DNA from: CAZGWE01 sp964529405
GTDB lineage: Bacteria > Patescibacteriota > UBA1384 > XYA2-FULL-43-10 > 1-14-0-10-43-13
Direction of reading: 5' to 3'
Assembly: GCA_964529405.1 (NCBI GenBank)
Contig: CAZGWE010000005.1
Location: forward strand, 1-62,128
DNA length: 62,128 nucleotides
Position 1 is the stretch's first letter; each line of letters begins with the position of its first letter. Made by a program: the position numbers and the translations under genes. The notes beneath the pieces were generated by a model. The model did not search any database, was not told the DNA's origin, and saw nothing but the letters and a program-made list of their open reading frames with translations. Positions 17,616 through 25,988 of the stretch are shown one piece after another.

Positions 17616-18017
17616 TTATTGTTTTTCGATTTCGCCGCTTGCCTTTACCAACGACTCCTTAATCTTCTTTATCACTTCCCCGGGCATGATTTCGCTTTTG
17701 ATCAGATAATGATCGTAATCTCTCATCTGCTCTTTAATTTTATCAATCTCTTTTATGAGCGCTGTCAGAAGAATAACCGGGATACCTTCGGTTTCTTTGT
17801 CGGCTCTTAATTTCTTCATGACATCAATACCGTTAATTTTTGGCATCATAATGTCTAAAATAATGATGTCTGGTTTCTCCCTGAATGCTTTTTGAAGCGC
17901 TTCTTCGCCATCTGAAGCAGAAATAACAACATAACCCTCCTCTTTAATGCGGGCTTCATACATCTCCCGAAGGATCATATCGTCATCAACGATCAATACT
18001 TTCGGCTGATTGGCCAT
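17616..18017 (-). CDS. Single-domain response regulator
   Basis: A receiver domain of about 133 residues with no output domain, as in CheY-like proteins. The acidic pocket DDD is at residues 11-13, the phospho-acceptor Asp55 is in IIILDIMMP, the switch Thr is in LLTAL, and Lys is in YLIKSE. The start at 18017 follows a perfect GGAGGTAGCA site. It lies 39 bp downstream of the PilX-like gene and converges on the pilus operon, suggesting a role in pilus control. No histidine kinase is present in the window. Confidence 0.9.
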   Translation of the reverse strand: MANQPKVLIVDDDMILREMYEARIKEEGYVVISASDGEEALQKAFREKPDIIILDIMMPKINGIDVMKKLRADKETEGIPVILLTALIKEIDKIKEQMRDYDHYLIKSEIMPGEVIKKIKESLVKASGEIEKQ

Positions 18018-18056
18018 TGCTACCTCCTTAATGATCAATGTTTACGACACGTCTTA

Positions 18057-19013
18057 TCAATCTGCATCGTAAACAACATAGTCAAATAAATCATACAACG
18101 TGCCATGCTGGCGGTCAATATTGGCGGCGATTTCCCGGCTGACACCATTATAGTAACCGTTTGATTTAATCTTGGAGTACGGTCCGAAAATAGGCCGCCC
18201 GTTGACTGAACTAAAAGAAACAGTGACATCATTACCAATCGGCTTAATGTAGAGTTCGGCGCCATTCAATACACCAAGATCGGGCCAGGTAGTCTCAATT
18301 AATCTGTTTAGCCGGATCAGGGTAGTAGCAGCTTCCATAACATAAGGTTTTGCCCCGATAGTAACAACATCGCCAGTGTTGCTGCCATCCAATCTGCCGC
18401 ATAGAACCGTTTCACTACTTCTAAAAATAGCTTTTCTCTCAACCGGAATGGGTGAATTGTTGACTATCCTCATCTCAATCAAAACGCAGCGCGCGTTATT
18501 AAGCGGGCTCGGTTTAGAGACCGCCTCGCCGACCGATTTTAGAACAAGATTGATGTCTTCATAGGTTTTAAACTTCTTTGACTCGTCACGAGGAATATAG
18601 TACGGCGAACCGGGGTCGGCTAGTACTCCGGGGTCGGAAAGAAGGGTTTCGCTGCCATAAGAGCTCTCCCCTGAATTCATCCTGAGATCATAAAGTTGTT
18701 TCGCTAGCGATAAGCCATCTCCCATGCCCATATCAACAGAGTTGCTCACCAGACTTAAATCACTCAAATTTGTCCGCTGGGCGCTATTCGTTATACCTGA
18801 TTCGCCAGTCGGCAGAGCGGTTTCCATATCATAGCGGTAGCGCAGAAAACCCTCCTCGATCCCGGATTCGGCCGCATAGAAAGCTTGTATGCTGCTTTCA
18901 TACATTGAGAACGACCCGATTTCAAACAGTAAGACTCTGCCAACGCCGAAAGCAACGCTACCGATAGCGGTCATAATCAGCATCGCAATGATGAGCGCCG
19001 AACCCCTCCGCAT
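18057..19013 (-). CDS. PilX-like minor pilus protein
   Basis: A 318-residue protein starting MRRGSALIIAMLIMTAIGSV, followed by a hydrophobic helix and YAAESGIEEGFLRYR. The G-S-A-L-I-I-A-M-L start and the AAESGIEE motif are typical of PilX/GspK-type minor components, which are processed like prepilins. The remainder is a secreted beta-rich domain without a family I recognise. GGAG stands nine bases before the ATG. It is upstream of the response regulator and close to the pilus operon. Confidence 0.7.
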   Translation of the reverse strand: MRRGSALIIAMLIMTAIGSVAFGVGRVLLFEIGSFSMYESSIQAFYAAESGIEEGFLRYRYDMETALPTGESGITNSAQRTNLSDLSLVSNSVDMGMGDGLSLAKQLYDLRMNSGESSYGSETLLSDPGVLADPGSPYYIPRDESKKFKTYEDINLVLKSVGEAVSKPSPLNNARCVLIEMRIVNNSPIPVERKAIFRSSETVLCGRLDGSNTGDVVTIGAKPYVMEAATTLIRLNRLIETTWPDLGVLNGAELYIKPIGNDVTVSFSSVNGRPIFGPYSKIKSNGYYNGVSREIAANIDRQHGTLYDLFDYVVYDAD

Positions 19014-19136
19014 CCCAAATACTCCGAAAATTAACTGCTGGTGATTTTATTATAGCATGGACAATATCGGGATGACAAATACCTTAAAGTTGCAGCAAAG
19101 CTCAATTTCTGTTAGAATTACAACAACAAATTTTTT

Positions 19137-19213
19137 GCCGCGTTCGTCTAGTGGTCTAGGACACTGCCCTCTCACGGCAGAGATCATGGGTTCGACTCCC
19201 ATACGCGGTACCA
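19137..19213 (+). tRNA. tRNA-Glu (CTC)
   Basis: Full cloverleaf: acceptor GCCGCGT/ACGCGGT (with one G-T pair), anticodon stem CTGCC/GGCAG around loop CTCTCAC giving anticodon CTC, T arm ATGGG-TTCGACT-CCCAT, discriminator A and encoded CCA. Confidence 0.93.
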
Positions 19214-19255
19214 CGTCACGACAGAAATCGAAAACTCGCCCCGCATTAATCTTGT

Positions 19256-19329
19256 TCGGAGATCGTCTAGCGGCAGGACGGCGGATTCTGGCTCCGTCAA
19301 CCTAGGTTCGAATCCTAGTCTCCGAACCA
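19256..19329 (+). tRNA. tRNA-Gln (CTG)
   Basis: Acceptor TCGGAGA/TCTCCGA, anticodon stem GCGGA/TCCGT around loop TTCTGGC giving CTG, T arm CTAGG-TTCGAAT-CCTAG, discriminator A and encoded CCA. It follows tRNA-Glu by 42 bp, probably in one transcript. Confidence 0.93.
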
Positions 19330-19448
19330 GCGAGAAAATTGGTAAAGATGGCCCTAAACGGTCATTTTTTGTTTGAAAAATTTTTTATTCTTGGCGTTCC
19401 GACATTGGCCGGCTGGCGCTTCAGCCATAAATCTGCTAATTTAAATTC

Positions 19449-20006
19449 ATGATGTCAAAGATCTTTATTATCTCCGGCCCCTCCGGATCAGGCAAGAGCT
19501 CCGTTAGTGCGCCGCTAAGAGACCGTGACGATTGTATTTTTTCTATTTCTTACACCACCAGAAAATGTATCCGTCCGGGCGAGATCAAGGGAAAAGATTA
19601 CAACTTTGTTACCGACAAAGAATTTGACCGCGCCATTCAAAACAATGAGTTTCTGGAATGGGAACAAGTCTTTGAAAACAGGTACGGGACTAAAAGAGAG
19701 GATTTTGACCGGCTGGCAGAATCCGGTAAAAATGTCATCGCCATCTTGGATGTTAAGGGAGCAATGAATATTAAAAAACTCTATCCCGATGTCGTCACCG
19801 TTTTTATCTTGCCCCCCAACCCAAAAGAAGCCGCCGGCAGATTGCAAAATCGAGGTACGGAAAATAAAGCTTCGCGTGCTATCCGTCAAGCCCGTTTTAG
19901 TCTAGAATTGGGATATAAAGATTTATATGACCATACTATCATCAACGGCGACCTTAAAACAGCCCAACATAAACTGATTGACATTGTTATGGGATTAAAG
20001 AAATAA
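19449..20006 (+). CDS. gmk: Guanylate kinase
   Basis: This 185-residue enzyme phosphorylates GMP to GDP. It has the P-loop GPSGSGKSS near residue 10, the GMP-binding SYTTRKCIRPGEIKGKDYNFV region and LDVKGAMNIKK. It is slightly shorter than the usual 200 residues. Two ATG codons are adjacent at the start. A strong palindromic hairpin and a terminator-like element follow. Confidence 0.92.
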   Translation: MMSKIFIISGPSGSGKSSVSAPLRDRDDCIFSISYTTRKCIRPGEIKGKDYNFVTDKEFDRAIQNNEFLEWEQVFENRYGTKREDFDRLAESGKNVIAILDVKGAMNIKKLYPDVVTVFILPPNPKEAAGRLQNRGTENKASRAIRQARFSLELGYKDLYDHTIINGDLKTAQHKLIDIVMGLKK

Positions 20007-20042
20007 AAGCTACAATATAGGGCAAGCCCTAAACCCATAGAA

Positions 20043-20084
20043 CGCCCCGATCGATCGGGGCGGCGGGGTATTAACCCTTTTTTA
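20043..20084 (+). terminator. Palindrome plus terminator after gmk
   Basis: A perfect 20-bp palindrome with arms CGCCCCGATC/GATCGGGGCG is followed three bases later by GGGT-ATTA-ACCC and a run of six T. Confidence 0.55.
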
Positions 20085-20141
20085 CGCCTTGTATACCCTT
20101 TAGGCGACTAGCGTATCTTGTAATAAATTTGATATTCGTCT

Positions 20142-20408
20142 CTAGCGCAAGACCCGCACCCAACGCAGAACTGCAATCAGGATCACGGCACCGACAACAC
20201 CCCAAATCAGCCCCCAAAAAGTTAACGAACCGGCACTCGCGGCCGAACCGATACCAAGCAGATCAAAGAAGACTAATCTGGCCAGCAGGGCGCCAATAAC
20301 ACCAACGATGATGTTGGCCCAAAAACCTTGTTCCTCATCGGTTTTCATGATTAAACTGGCAACCCAGCCGATTATGCCACCCACAATAATGGCAACGATC
20401 CATCCAAT
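20142..20408 (-). CDS. GlsB/YeaQ/YmgE-family membrane protein (probable non-AUG start)
   Basis: A small glycine-rich membrane protein of about 88 residues with three hydrophobic segments and the family core GGIIGWVASLIMKTDEEQGF followed by NIIVGVIGALLARLV. Members are linked to stress responses, but the biochemical role is unknown. The only standard start in frame is GTG at 20384. However, an AGGAGG site at 20417-20422 lies 8 bases before an in-frame ATT (20408) and 5 before ATA (20411), and starting there restores the family's usual IGWIVAIIVGGIIGW N-terminus. I therefore annotate ATT/ATA initiation. Confidence 0.75.
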   Translation of the reverse strand: MGWIVAIIVGGIIGWVASLIMKTDEEQGFWANIIVGVIGALLARLVFFDLLGIGSAASAGSLTFWGLIWGVVGAVILIAVLRWVRVLR

Positions 20409-20501
20409 TATTTTATCCTCCTAACACGTTAATTATGCCGGACACTTCACTCCCACATTGTATCACTCGAGTCAAGATAAAAAATTGTACAGGAAATCAC
20501 A

Positions 20502-21281
20502 ATGGCCGCAAGGCGCCTTATTAAAAATTTACTTCATCTGAACCACCTGCGTAAATTTCTGGGTTGGGAAGTTTTTAATAAAGCCATCGCTTCAGAATTT
20601 AAGCTGGAAATTTTAGACAACCCGCCGAAGGGCAATATTCTTGTTTTGTCTTCCCATCCCGATGACGACGTCTTTGGTTGCGGCGGAGCTCTTTGTCTCC
20701 ACCAAAAAGCAGGGAATAAAATTAAAATAATTTATCTGGCTGACGGCTCCGGGGAAAAAAAATCCAACCCCGGCCGGCGGCAAAAAGAAGCTCGGGAAGC
20801 CGCCCTGGTTTTAGGTGTTACCGACCTCGATTTTTGGCAAATCCCCGATGGTCGTTTGTCTCCCAACAATTCAACGATTCAACGATTAAACGATTTGATA
20901 TTAAAATTCCAGCCGGACATCATCTATGCACCATCTTTTATAGACTCCCATCCCGACCATTTTGAAACCGCCGCCATTCTTGCCGAAGCCCTGAAAAAAA
21001 TGCCTGATTTTAATGGTATGATTTTTTCGTACGAAATTTGGACACCTGTCTTCGCCAATCGCCTCATAAATATCGATGAAGCAATAGAATTAAAAAAGGA
21101 AGCTATGGCCGCGCACGCTTCTCAACAAAATTCTCGCTCCTATTCAAAAGCAATTCTAGGGCTTAATCAATACCGCGCCGGCATGTTTAACCATGGTCAG
21201 TATGCCGAAGCGTTTTTTGAGTCCAATAGAGAACTTTACATTAATCTGTTCAATTTGGTTAACAACCCCGAACCAATATAA
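20502..21281 (+). CDS. PIG-L/LmbE-family deacetylase
   Basis: A 259-residue zinc-dependent de-N-acetylase. The metal motif SSHPDDDVFGCGG (His52, Asp55) and the second site DSHPDHFE near residue 150 are intact. Family members deacetylate N-acetylglucosaminyl lipids or conjugates; the substrate here is unknown. AGGAAA precedes the ATG. A surface loop encoded at 20868-20900 (NNSTIQRLND) comes from ACGATT-type repeats. It neighbours a convergent glycosyltransferase. Confidence 0.85.
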   Translation: MAARRLIKNLLHLNHLRKFLGWEVFNKAIASEFKLEILDNPPKGNILVLSSHPDDDVFGCGGALCLHQKAGNKIKIIYLADGSGEKKSNPGRRQKEAREAALVLGVTDLDFWQIPDGRLSPNNSTIQRLNDLILKFQPDIIYAPSFIDSHPDHFETAAILAEALKKMPDFNGMIFSYEIWTPVFANRLINIDEAIELKKEAMAAHASQQNSRSYSKAILGLNQYRAGMFNHGQYAEAFFESNRELYINLFNLVNNPEPI

Positions 21282-21388
21282 CTTCCAACTATCAATTATC
21301 AATGTTCAATCAAGTTCCAGGTATCAATGATCGCTGGATAATCGGAAATTGATTGGATATTGAACATTGATAATTAGCCAAAGACTTT

Positions 21389-22540
21389 CTAGCACTGTTT
21401 GGCATTTTCGACAATTCCAAGGTATGCCCTTTCAACTTTCTTCACTATTCTCTCCCACCCGTACTCTTCTGCAGTCTTGTTTCCCGCCTTAATCAATTTT
21501 GCGGCCAGTTTCTGGTCGCCAAGCACTCTTATGACTTTTTCAGCCAAATCGGCCGGATTTTTTGTTTTAGCGAGTAGTCCATTTTGACCATCCTGAACGA
21601 TATCTTTGATGCCGCCAACCTCACTTGCCACCACCGGAATTCCAACAGCAAAAGATTCCAAAATTGCCACGCCAAACGTCTCTGATATCGATGGCAAGAC
21701 AAACGTATCCCACTTTTCAAGATACTTTCGAGTATTCTCTTGCTTACCCGGTAAACTGACCCTCCCCTCCAGTTTCAAATTAAAAATTAGAAATTTCAAA
21801 TTATCGTACTCTGGTCCTTCCCCGACGATCTCCAACTTTGCCTCCGGATATTTCTCTAATATAGTCGGCAACGCCTCAATTAAATATTTCTGTCCTTTCT
21901 GTTTGTTCAAATTACCAATTGTTCCGATCATAACTCCTTTGCCGCTCTCTGTCGCCCTTAATTCTCTCTTGTTGTCCCTTAGCTCAATCCCGTTTGGAAT
22001 AATGATTGTCCGGTTCTTCGGCGCTAATCCAGATTTTAGCAAATAATCCTTAACTGCCGTTGAGACGGCGATCACTAAATCCGATTTGAAGTTTAATCTC
22101 TTAAGTAAATTCTTTTGCAACCATTCGTTAATCGAGTTGCCTAAATGGTAATCACCGGTATAGATATGCTCCGTGTAGATATTTTTTGCGCCGACAATTC
22201 GCTTGAAACGGGCGACAAAGCCGGCACGAGGCCCATGCGAATGGATAATCAATGGTCCAAAGGGATCATGATCAGTCCTGATCTTACTAACGATCTCGCG
22301 AAATTGGACCAAACTCCCCAGGTCGAACTTCGACTTAAAATCAATTCTAAAAACCCCAACCCCCCCGATCTCCCCGGCTTTTCTCTCCAACCATCCAGCT
22401 GGAAAAGCCAAAAAAAGATCAAACTTGTCTTGATCGAGATTCTCCAAGAGTCCCAATACATGTTTTGGACCCCCTCCGATCTCAGAATCAGCAATGACCT
22501 GAATAACTTTTATTCTTCTAACATCAGACCTATCCGTCAT
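21389..22540 (-). CDS. Glycosyltransferase, GT4 family
   Basis: A GT-B fold glycosyltransferase of about 383 residues. The N-terminal IADSEIGGGPKHVLGLL loop and the C-terminal sugar-nucleotide site (PSISETFGVAILESFAVGIP) are typical of GT4 enzymes that build surface glycans. The ATG at 22540 is preferred, since the frame upstream of it overlaps gltX and consists of CCTATCCGAC repeats. Another repeat-like stretch is at 21774-21815 (NLKFLIFNLKLEG). It is immediately downstream of gltX. Confidence 0.85.
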   Translation of the reverse strand: MTDRSDVRRIKVIQVIADSEIGGGPKHVLGLLENLDQDKFDLFLAFPAGWLERKAGEIGGVGVFRIDFKSKFDLGSLVQFREIVSKIRTDHDPFGPLIIHSHGPRAGFVARFKRIVGAKNIYTEHIYTGDYHLGNSINEWLQKNLLKRLNFKSDLVIAVSTAVKDYLLKSGLAPKNRTIIIPNGIELRDNKRELRATESGKGVMIGTIGNLNKQKGQKYLIEALPTILEKYPEAKLEIVGEGPEYDNLKFLIFNLKLEGRVSLPGKQENTRKYLEKWDTFVLPSISETFGVAILESFAVGIPVVASEVGGIKDIVQDGQNGLLAKTKNPADLAEKVIRVLGDQKLAAKLIKAGNKTAEEYGWERIVKKVERAYLGIVENAKQC

Positions 22541-22556
22541 ATTAGACCTATCCGAC

Positions 22557-23978
22557 CTATTGAATTTTCCCCAATGCCCTCTCAATTCTTTTCAAACTCT
22601 CATCTTTCCCTAACGTTAACATCAGTTCAACCGGCGAAGGCGACTTTTCAGCACCCGATAAAGCCACCCGTACCGGCCAAAAAACATCCCCGTTTGCCAA
22701 GCCGTTCTCCAAGACCACTTTTTCTAAAATCCTCTGATAATCTTCTTCTATTTCTTTCCCTTCTCCATACTCTTTTATCTTCTTCATCTTCTCTAATACT
22801 TTCTTCAGCCCCACCAGCGTTCTCTCCCTATCCGACTTTTTAAACACCAAAAGTTCAGTTGGATACTCAGGTTCTTTTCTTAGCTCAACAACATAATTAG
22901 CAATTTCCTTAAGCGTCTTAAATCCGCCCCGCCCCGCCAGCTCCAGCTCTCCCTCCGACATTCCCAATTCCCCCAAAATCTCCAATCTTCCTAATTCCCC
23001 CGATTTCCCCAATTCCCTAATATATCGCTCGTTAATACTATTCAATTTATCGACATTAAAGACGGCCGGCGACTTCTGAACGTTTTCGATTTTAAATTCT
23101 TTAACCAGTCCCTTTAAATCAAATTCCTCCCGCTCGTCCTTAGGATTCCAACCAAGCAAAGCAATAAAATTAACAATAGCCTCCGGCAAATAACCCTCTT
23201 TTCGATAATCAAGCACTGCCGTAGCACCATGCCGTTTGGATAATTTCTTTTTATCCGGTCCCAAAATCATCGGTAAATGGGCAAATTCAGGCTTGGGCCA
23301 ACCGAAAGCATCATACAAAGTATGATGCTTGGGTGTTGAAGACAACCACTCCTCCGCCCGAATGACGTGAGTGATGCCCATGTCGTGATCATCAACCACC
23401 ACAGCCAAGTGGTAGGTCGGAAAACCATCGGATTTCATGATAATCGGATCATCCTGAAGAGCAGTGTCAAACTCAACTTTCCCCCGAATCAAATCATTGA
23501 CAACAATCTTTCCGCTTTCCGGCATTTTCAATCGAATGACTGCTCCTTCCGGCAATTTTTCATAATTCGTAATTCTTGACCCGTTATTCGAAAGTTCCCG
23601 ACAGTGCCGATCATATCCCGTCGGCGTTCCCTTCGCCTCCTGATCCTTCCGCAGCTCCTCCAATCTCTCTTTCGTACACGTGCAAATATAGGCCGCGCCC
23701 TTTTCGACCAATTCCAATGCATGTTTCTTGTAGGTCTCCTTGCGCTCCGACTGAATCATGGGCTCGTCAACGTTATCAGTGATAATTCCAAGCCACTTCA
23801 TCGCTTCAATAATACGTTCAGTCGCGCCTTCAACAAAACGTTCGCGATCAGTGTCCTCGATTCTAAGTAAAAAATCGCCGCCTTCATGCTTGGCAAATAG
23901 GTAAGCGAAAAGGGCAGTGCGGGCACCGCCAATATGCAATTCCCCCGTCGGGCTCGGCGCAAATCGTGTTTTAATCAT
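22557..23978 (-). CDS. gltX: Glutamyl-tRNA synthetase
   Basis: A class I synthetase of 473 residues with the HIGH-type motif HIGG at 15-18 and the KMSKS-type motif KLSKRHG about two thirds along. It charges tRNA-Glu and, since no glutaminyl-tRNA synthetase is seen here, could be non-discriminating; this is not shown. Two stretches look like in-frame microrepeats: NNGSRITNYEKL near residue 130 (23561-23600), and a Gly/Glu/Leu-rich run at about 22950-23040 made of CCCCAATTC-type units. Confidence 0.92.
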   Translation of the reverse strand: MIKTRFAPSPTGELHIGGARTALFAYLFAKHEGGDFLLRIEDTDRERFVEGATERIIEAMKWLGIITDNVDEPMIQSERKETYKKHALELVEKGAAYICTCTKERLEELRKDQEAKGTPTGYDRHCRELSNNGSRITNYEKLPEGAVIRLKMPESGKIVVNDLIRGKVEFDTALQDDPIIMKSDGFPTYHLAVVVDDHDMGITHVIRAEEWLSSTPKHHTLYDAFGWPKPEFAHLPMILGPDKKKLSKRHGATAVLDYRKEGYLPEAIVNFIALLGWNPKDEREEFDLKGLVKEFKIENVQKSPAVFNVDKLNSINERYIRELGKSGELGRLEILGELGMSEGELELAGRGGFKTLKEIANYVVELRKEPEYPTELLVFKKSDRERTLVGLKKVLEKMKKIKEYGEGKEIEEDYQRILEKVVLENGLANGDVFWPVRVALSGAEKSPSPVELMLTLGKDESLKRIERALGKIQ

Positions 23979-24317
23979 GACTCCACCATATCAAAATGTT
24001 TCTTTATTGTCATCTTCATTCATCATAATTATTCGCTCTCTTTACTCGCCTCATCATCTTCACTCCATTAATTCTCTATAGATAAAACATCATAAAATCG
24101 CATTTCCCTCTGTCTGTCATTCCTGCCCCGTAACTCAGTACGGGGTAAATTCCGGCGGGAATCTTGGTGCGCTAACTAGGTGTGATGTCTCTATATCCCC
24201 CAACCCAAACAACCAATATTGGCATCAAATCATCCATCATAACCGATTAAAAAACCATTTTTCGTCGTACAGAACGCGGCCGCGTTCTGTACGACGAAAT
24301 TCAACACAGCTGGTCGT
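23979..24317. other. Gene-free gap downstream of the PaaX/Cas2-like gene
   Basis: No gene is seen. The gap holds a microrepeat at about 24104-24170 (GTCATTCCTGCCCCGTAACT and its imperfect inverted partner) and the perfect palindrome at 24260-24299. Confidence 0.6.
24260..24299. repeat. Perfect 40-bp palindrome, copy 1
   Basis: Each arm is 20 bp, TTTCGTCGTACAGAACGCGG, meeting at a NotI-type GCGGCCGC centre. The same palindrome occurs at 25057-25100. The two copies bracket the PaaX/Cas2-like gene. Confidence 0.9.
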
Positions 24318-24971
24318 TCATGTCCTAATTGATTCGCACCTGTTCCGATGTAATTTACGCCCATGGATCGCCCTGGGCTCTCTTTTAATTGTATCATTTT
24401 TCGATCGATCAAATTTTTTCTCAATAATACCATCGATATCAGACTTTTCGGCCACAATATAGACCACATATCCCTCAATTCCGAATGTATACGCTGCCAT
24501 CTCAACAAATTTACCAATATTTCGATTCGTAACCCAAAGACTGCCCTGTATTTTTTGGCAACCAAGATCCTTTAGCGCCTGTCTAAACTGATCTCTTTTT
24601 ACCTTGTCCTTCTCTGGTATATCAAAGGAGATATACCGATTCGTGCCATCTGCCTCAATCTTATCCGACAGTGTTTCAAGAGTTCTAAGTTTCGCTTTAT
24701 CCGTAAACCGAATCGAGGTTTGCTTTCCCACCCCTTCAAACTCAAGATAACCGCTCCGTTTCAAATTATAAAGTTGCTTGGCGGCTTTAATATCAGACCA
24801 GCCCGTCCCAAGCGAAAAATGGTCATTAAGGGAACGATAGACGTCCTTCCTGGTCAGAACAATTTCATCCGCAGCTTCAGCAAAAGCGGCAAGAAAATTC
24901 AACACCGCAAGCCCAGTATTACGCGCTCCTTTCTTTATATCCCTAAGTAACACCTGACGCCTATATCTCAC
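24318..24971 (-). CDS. PaaX/Cas2-like domain protein, putative transcriptional regulator
   Basis: A protein of about 217 residues. The C-terminal part (YISFDIPEKDKVKRDQFRQA, then LGCQKIQGSLWVTNRNI) matches the ferredoxin-like Cas2-type fold found in PaaX repressors. The N-terminal half is helical and could form a winged helix (RKDVYRSLNDHF, LYNLKRSGYLEF). There are no CRISPR repeats or other cas genes, so a Cas2 role in adaptation is unlikely. The GTG start at 24971 follows AAGGAGG; an upstream GTG at 24998 is the alternative. Perfect palindromes lie 18 bp past the stop and 86 bp before the start. Confidence 0.7.
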   Translation of the reverse strand: MRYRRQVLLRDIKKGARNTGLAVLNFLAAFAEAADEIVLTRKDVYRSLNDHFSLGTGWSDIKAAKQLYNLKRSGYLEFEGVGKQTSIRFTDKAKLRTLETLSDKIEADGTNRYISFDIPEKDKVKRDQFRQALKDLGCQKIQGSLWVTNRNIGKFVEMAAYTFGIEGYVVYIVAEKSDIDGIIEKKFDRSKNDTIKREPRAIHGRKLHRNRCESIRT

Positions 24972-25056
24972 TGCCCCTCCTTCATTATTAACAATCACAT
25001 CTTTCTAGTAATGATTCCAGCCATTATCTACAACTCTCACCCCCCATTTTACCCCA

Positions 25057-25100
25057 TATTTCGTCGTACAGAACGCGGCCGCGTTCTGTACGACGAAATA
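25057..25100. repeat. Perfect 44-bp palindrome, copy 2
   Basis: Same sequence as the palindrome at 24260-24299, with symmetry extended by two bases on each side. It lies between the PaaX/Cas2-like gene and yraN. Confidence 0.9.
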
Positions 25101-25139
25101 GCTATCATACAATACGGAATGTAAAAATAGTAATATTAT

Positions 25140-25517
25140 TTACCAGACGGCGTTTTTGAGGTGGTCAATTTGGAGGTTGCCGTGATAGTCGAACTGGACA
25201 CCGACGACGTCGATGCGGATGGTTTTGCCGGGGTATTGCTGTTCGAGAGCGCGAGCAAGAAGTTTGAGCTTGTTCTGTTTTTTGAATCTGACCAGTTCCT
25301 GGGCCGAGCCGAAACCGGTTCCGCGAACCGATTTAACTTCGACGATCACAATATTAGCGCCATCTTGGGCCAAAATATCAATCTCCCCGCAAACCAACCT
25401 CAAATTTCGCTCGATGATCTTATATCCGATTCCCGTCAAAAACGCCGCCGCCTGATCCTCGCCTGCATTACCCGTTTTTTTATTTTGAGTTTTATCAAAC
25501 GTCATTTGCTTAATCAT
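25140..25517 (-). CDS. yraN: UPF0102 (YraN) family nuclease-like protein
   Basis: A protein of about 125 residues with the endonuclease-like core NLRLVCGEIDILAQDG, then IVIVEVKS, which is the D-(x)n-E-x-K site of UPF0102. The N-terminal GNAGEDQAAAFLTGIGYKII is also typical. Function in vivo is unclear. The ATG at 25517 is chosen; ATG codons at 25574 and 25505 are alternatives. Confidence 0.88.
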   Translation of the reverse strand: MIKQMTFDKTQNKKTGNAGEDQAAAFLTGIGYKIIERNLRLVCGEIDILAQDGANIVIVEVKSVRGTGFGSAQELVRFKKQNKLKLLARALEQQYPGKTIRIDVVGVQFDYHGNLQIDHLKNAVW

Positions 25518-25564
25518 AATCCTTTTTTCCACCAACAACCAATCACAATAGTAAATATTTAAGC

Positions 25565-25570
25565 TATAAT
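25565..25570 (+). promoter_or_regulatory. -10 element TATAAT for the 25598 gene
   Basis: A perfect TATAAT lies 28 bp before the ATG; no convincing -35 was found. Confidence 0.45.
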
Positions 25571-25597
25571 GCAATTAATTAATAGTTTGGAGGAAAA

Positions 25598-25858
25598 ATG
25601 TCAGCCGTCGAAATTGGTTATCAACCAGCATCACCGGAAACATCACCAGCATCAGAACCGAACGATGAACGCAGAATAAGGACCAAACAGCTGCGACACG
25701 AGCTAGACACAATTGATAGCTGCTTGGATCTCGGAATGGGTCCAAATGGCAATGAAGGCAGGCACCCGCTAACCAAAGATAAATCATATGAGGAACTTTT
25801 GAAGATGTATCAAGATCGAAAGACGGAACTTACCCATTTGCAAAATCCAGAGAGTTAA
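25598..25858 (+). CDS. Hypothetical small protein
   Basis: An 86-residue hydrophilic protein preceded by GGAGGAAAA and a TATAAT. It has a Pro/Ser-rich N-terminus (PASPETSPASEP) and a charged helical C-terminus (SYEELLKMYQDRKTELTHLQ). No family recognised. Divergent from yraN. Confidence 0.65.
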   Translation: MSAVEIGYQPASPETSPASEPNDERRIRTKQLRHELDTIDSCLDLGMGPNGNEGRHPLTKDKSYEELLKMYQDRKTELTHLQNPES

Positions 25859-25948
25859 CCCACCAATAGTCGGCTCCACGATCTAGAACTCGATTCCTAA
25901 TTACTCCCACACTCTCTAGCTATCACCCTCTAACACTTAAAATAGTTG

Positions 25949-25983
25949 TCATCCCAGACTGCGGTGCTGAGATCTGGGATCCA
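25949..25983. repeat. Microrepeat with internal inverted symmetry
   Basis: GTCATCCCAGACTGCGG and its partner CTGGGATCC flank a short loop. A close relative lies at 51234-51274. Confidence 0.55.
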
Positions 25984-25988
25984 CTCAA

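Noticed and set aside
24318..24971. Cas2-like fold as sign of a CRISPR-Cas locus
   Set aside because: No spacer-repeat array and no other cas gene in the window; the fold is also part of PaaX-type regulators, which fits better.
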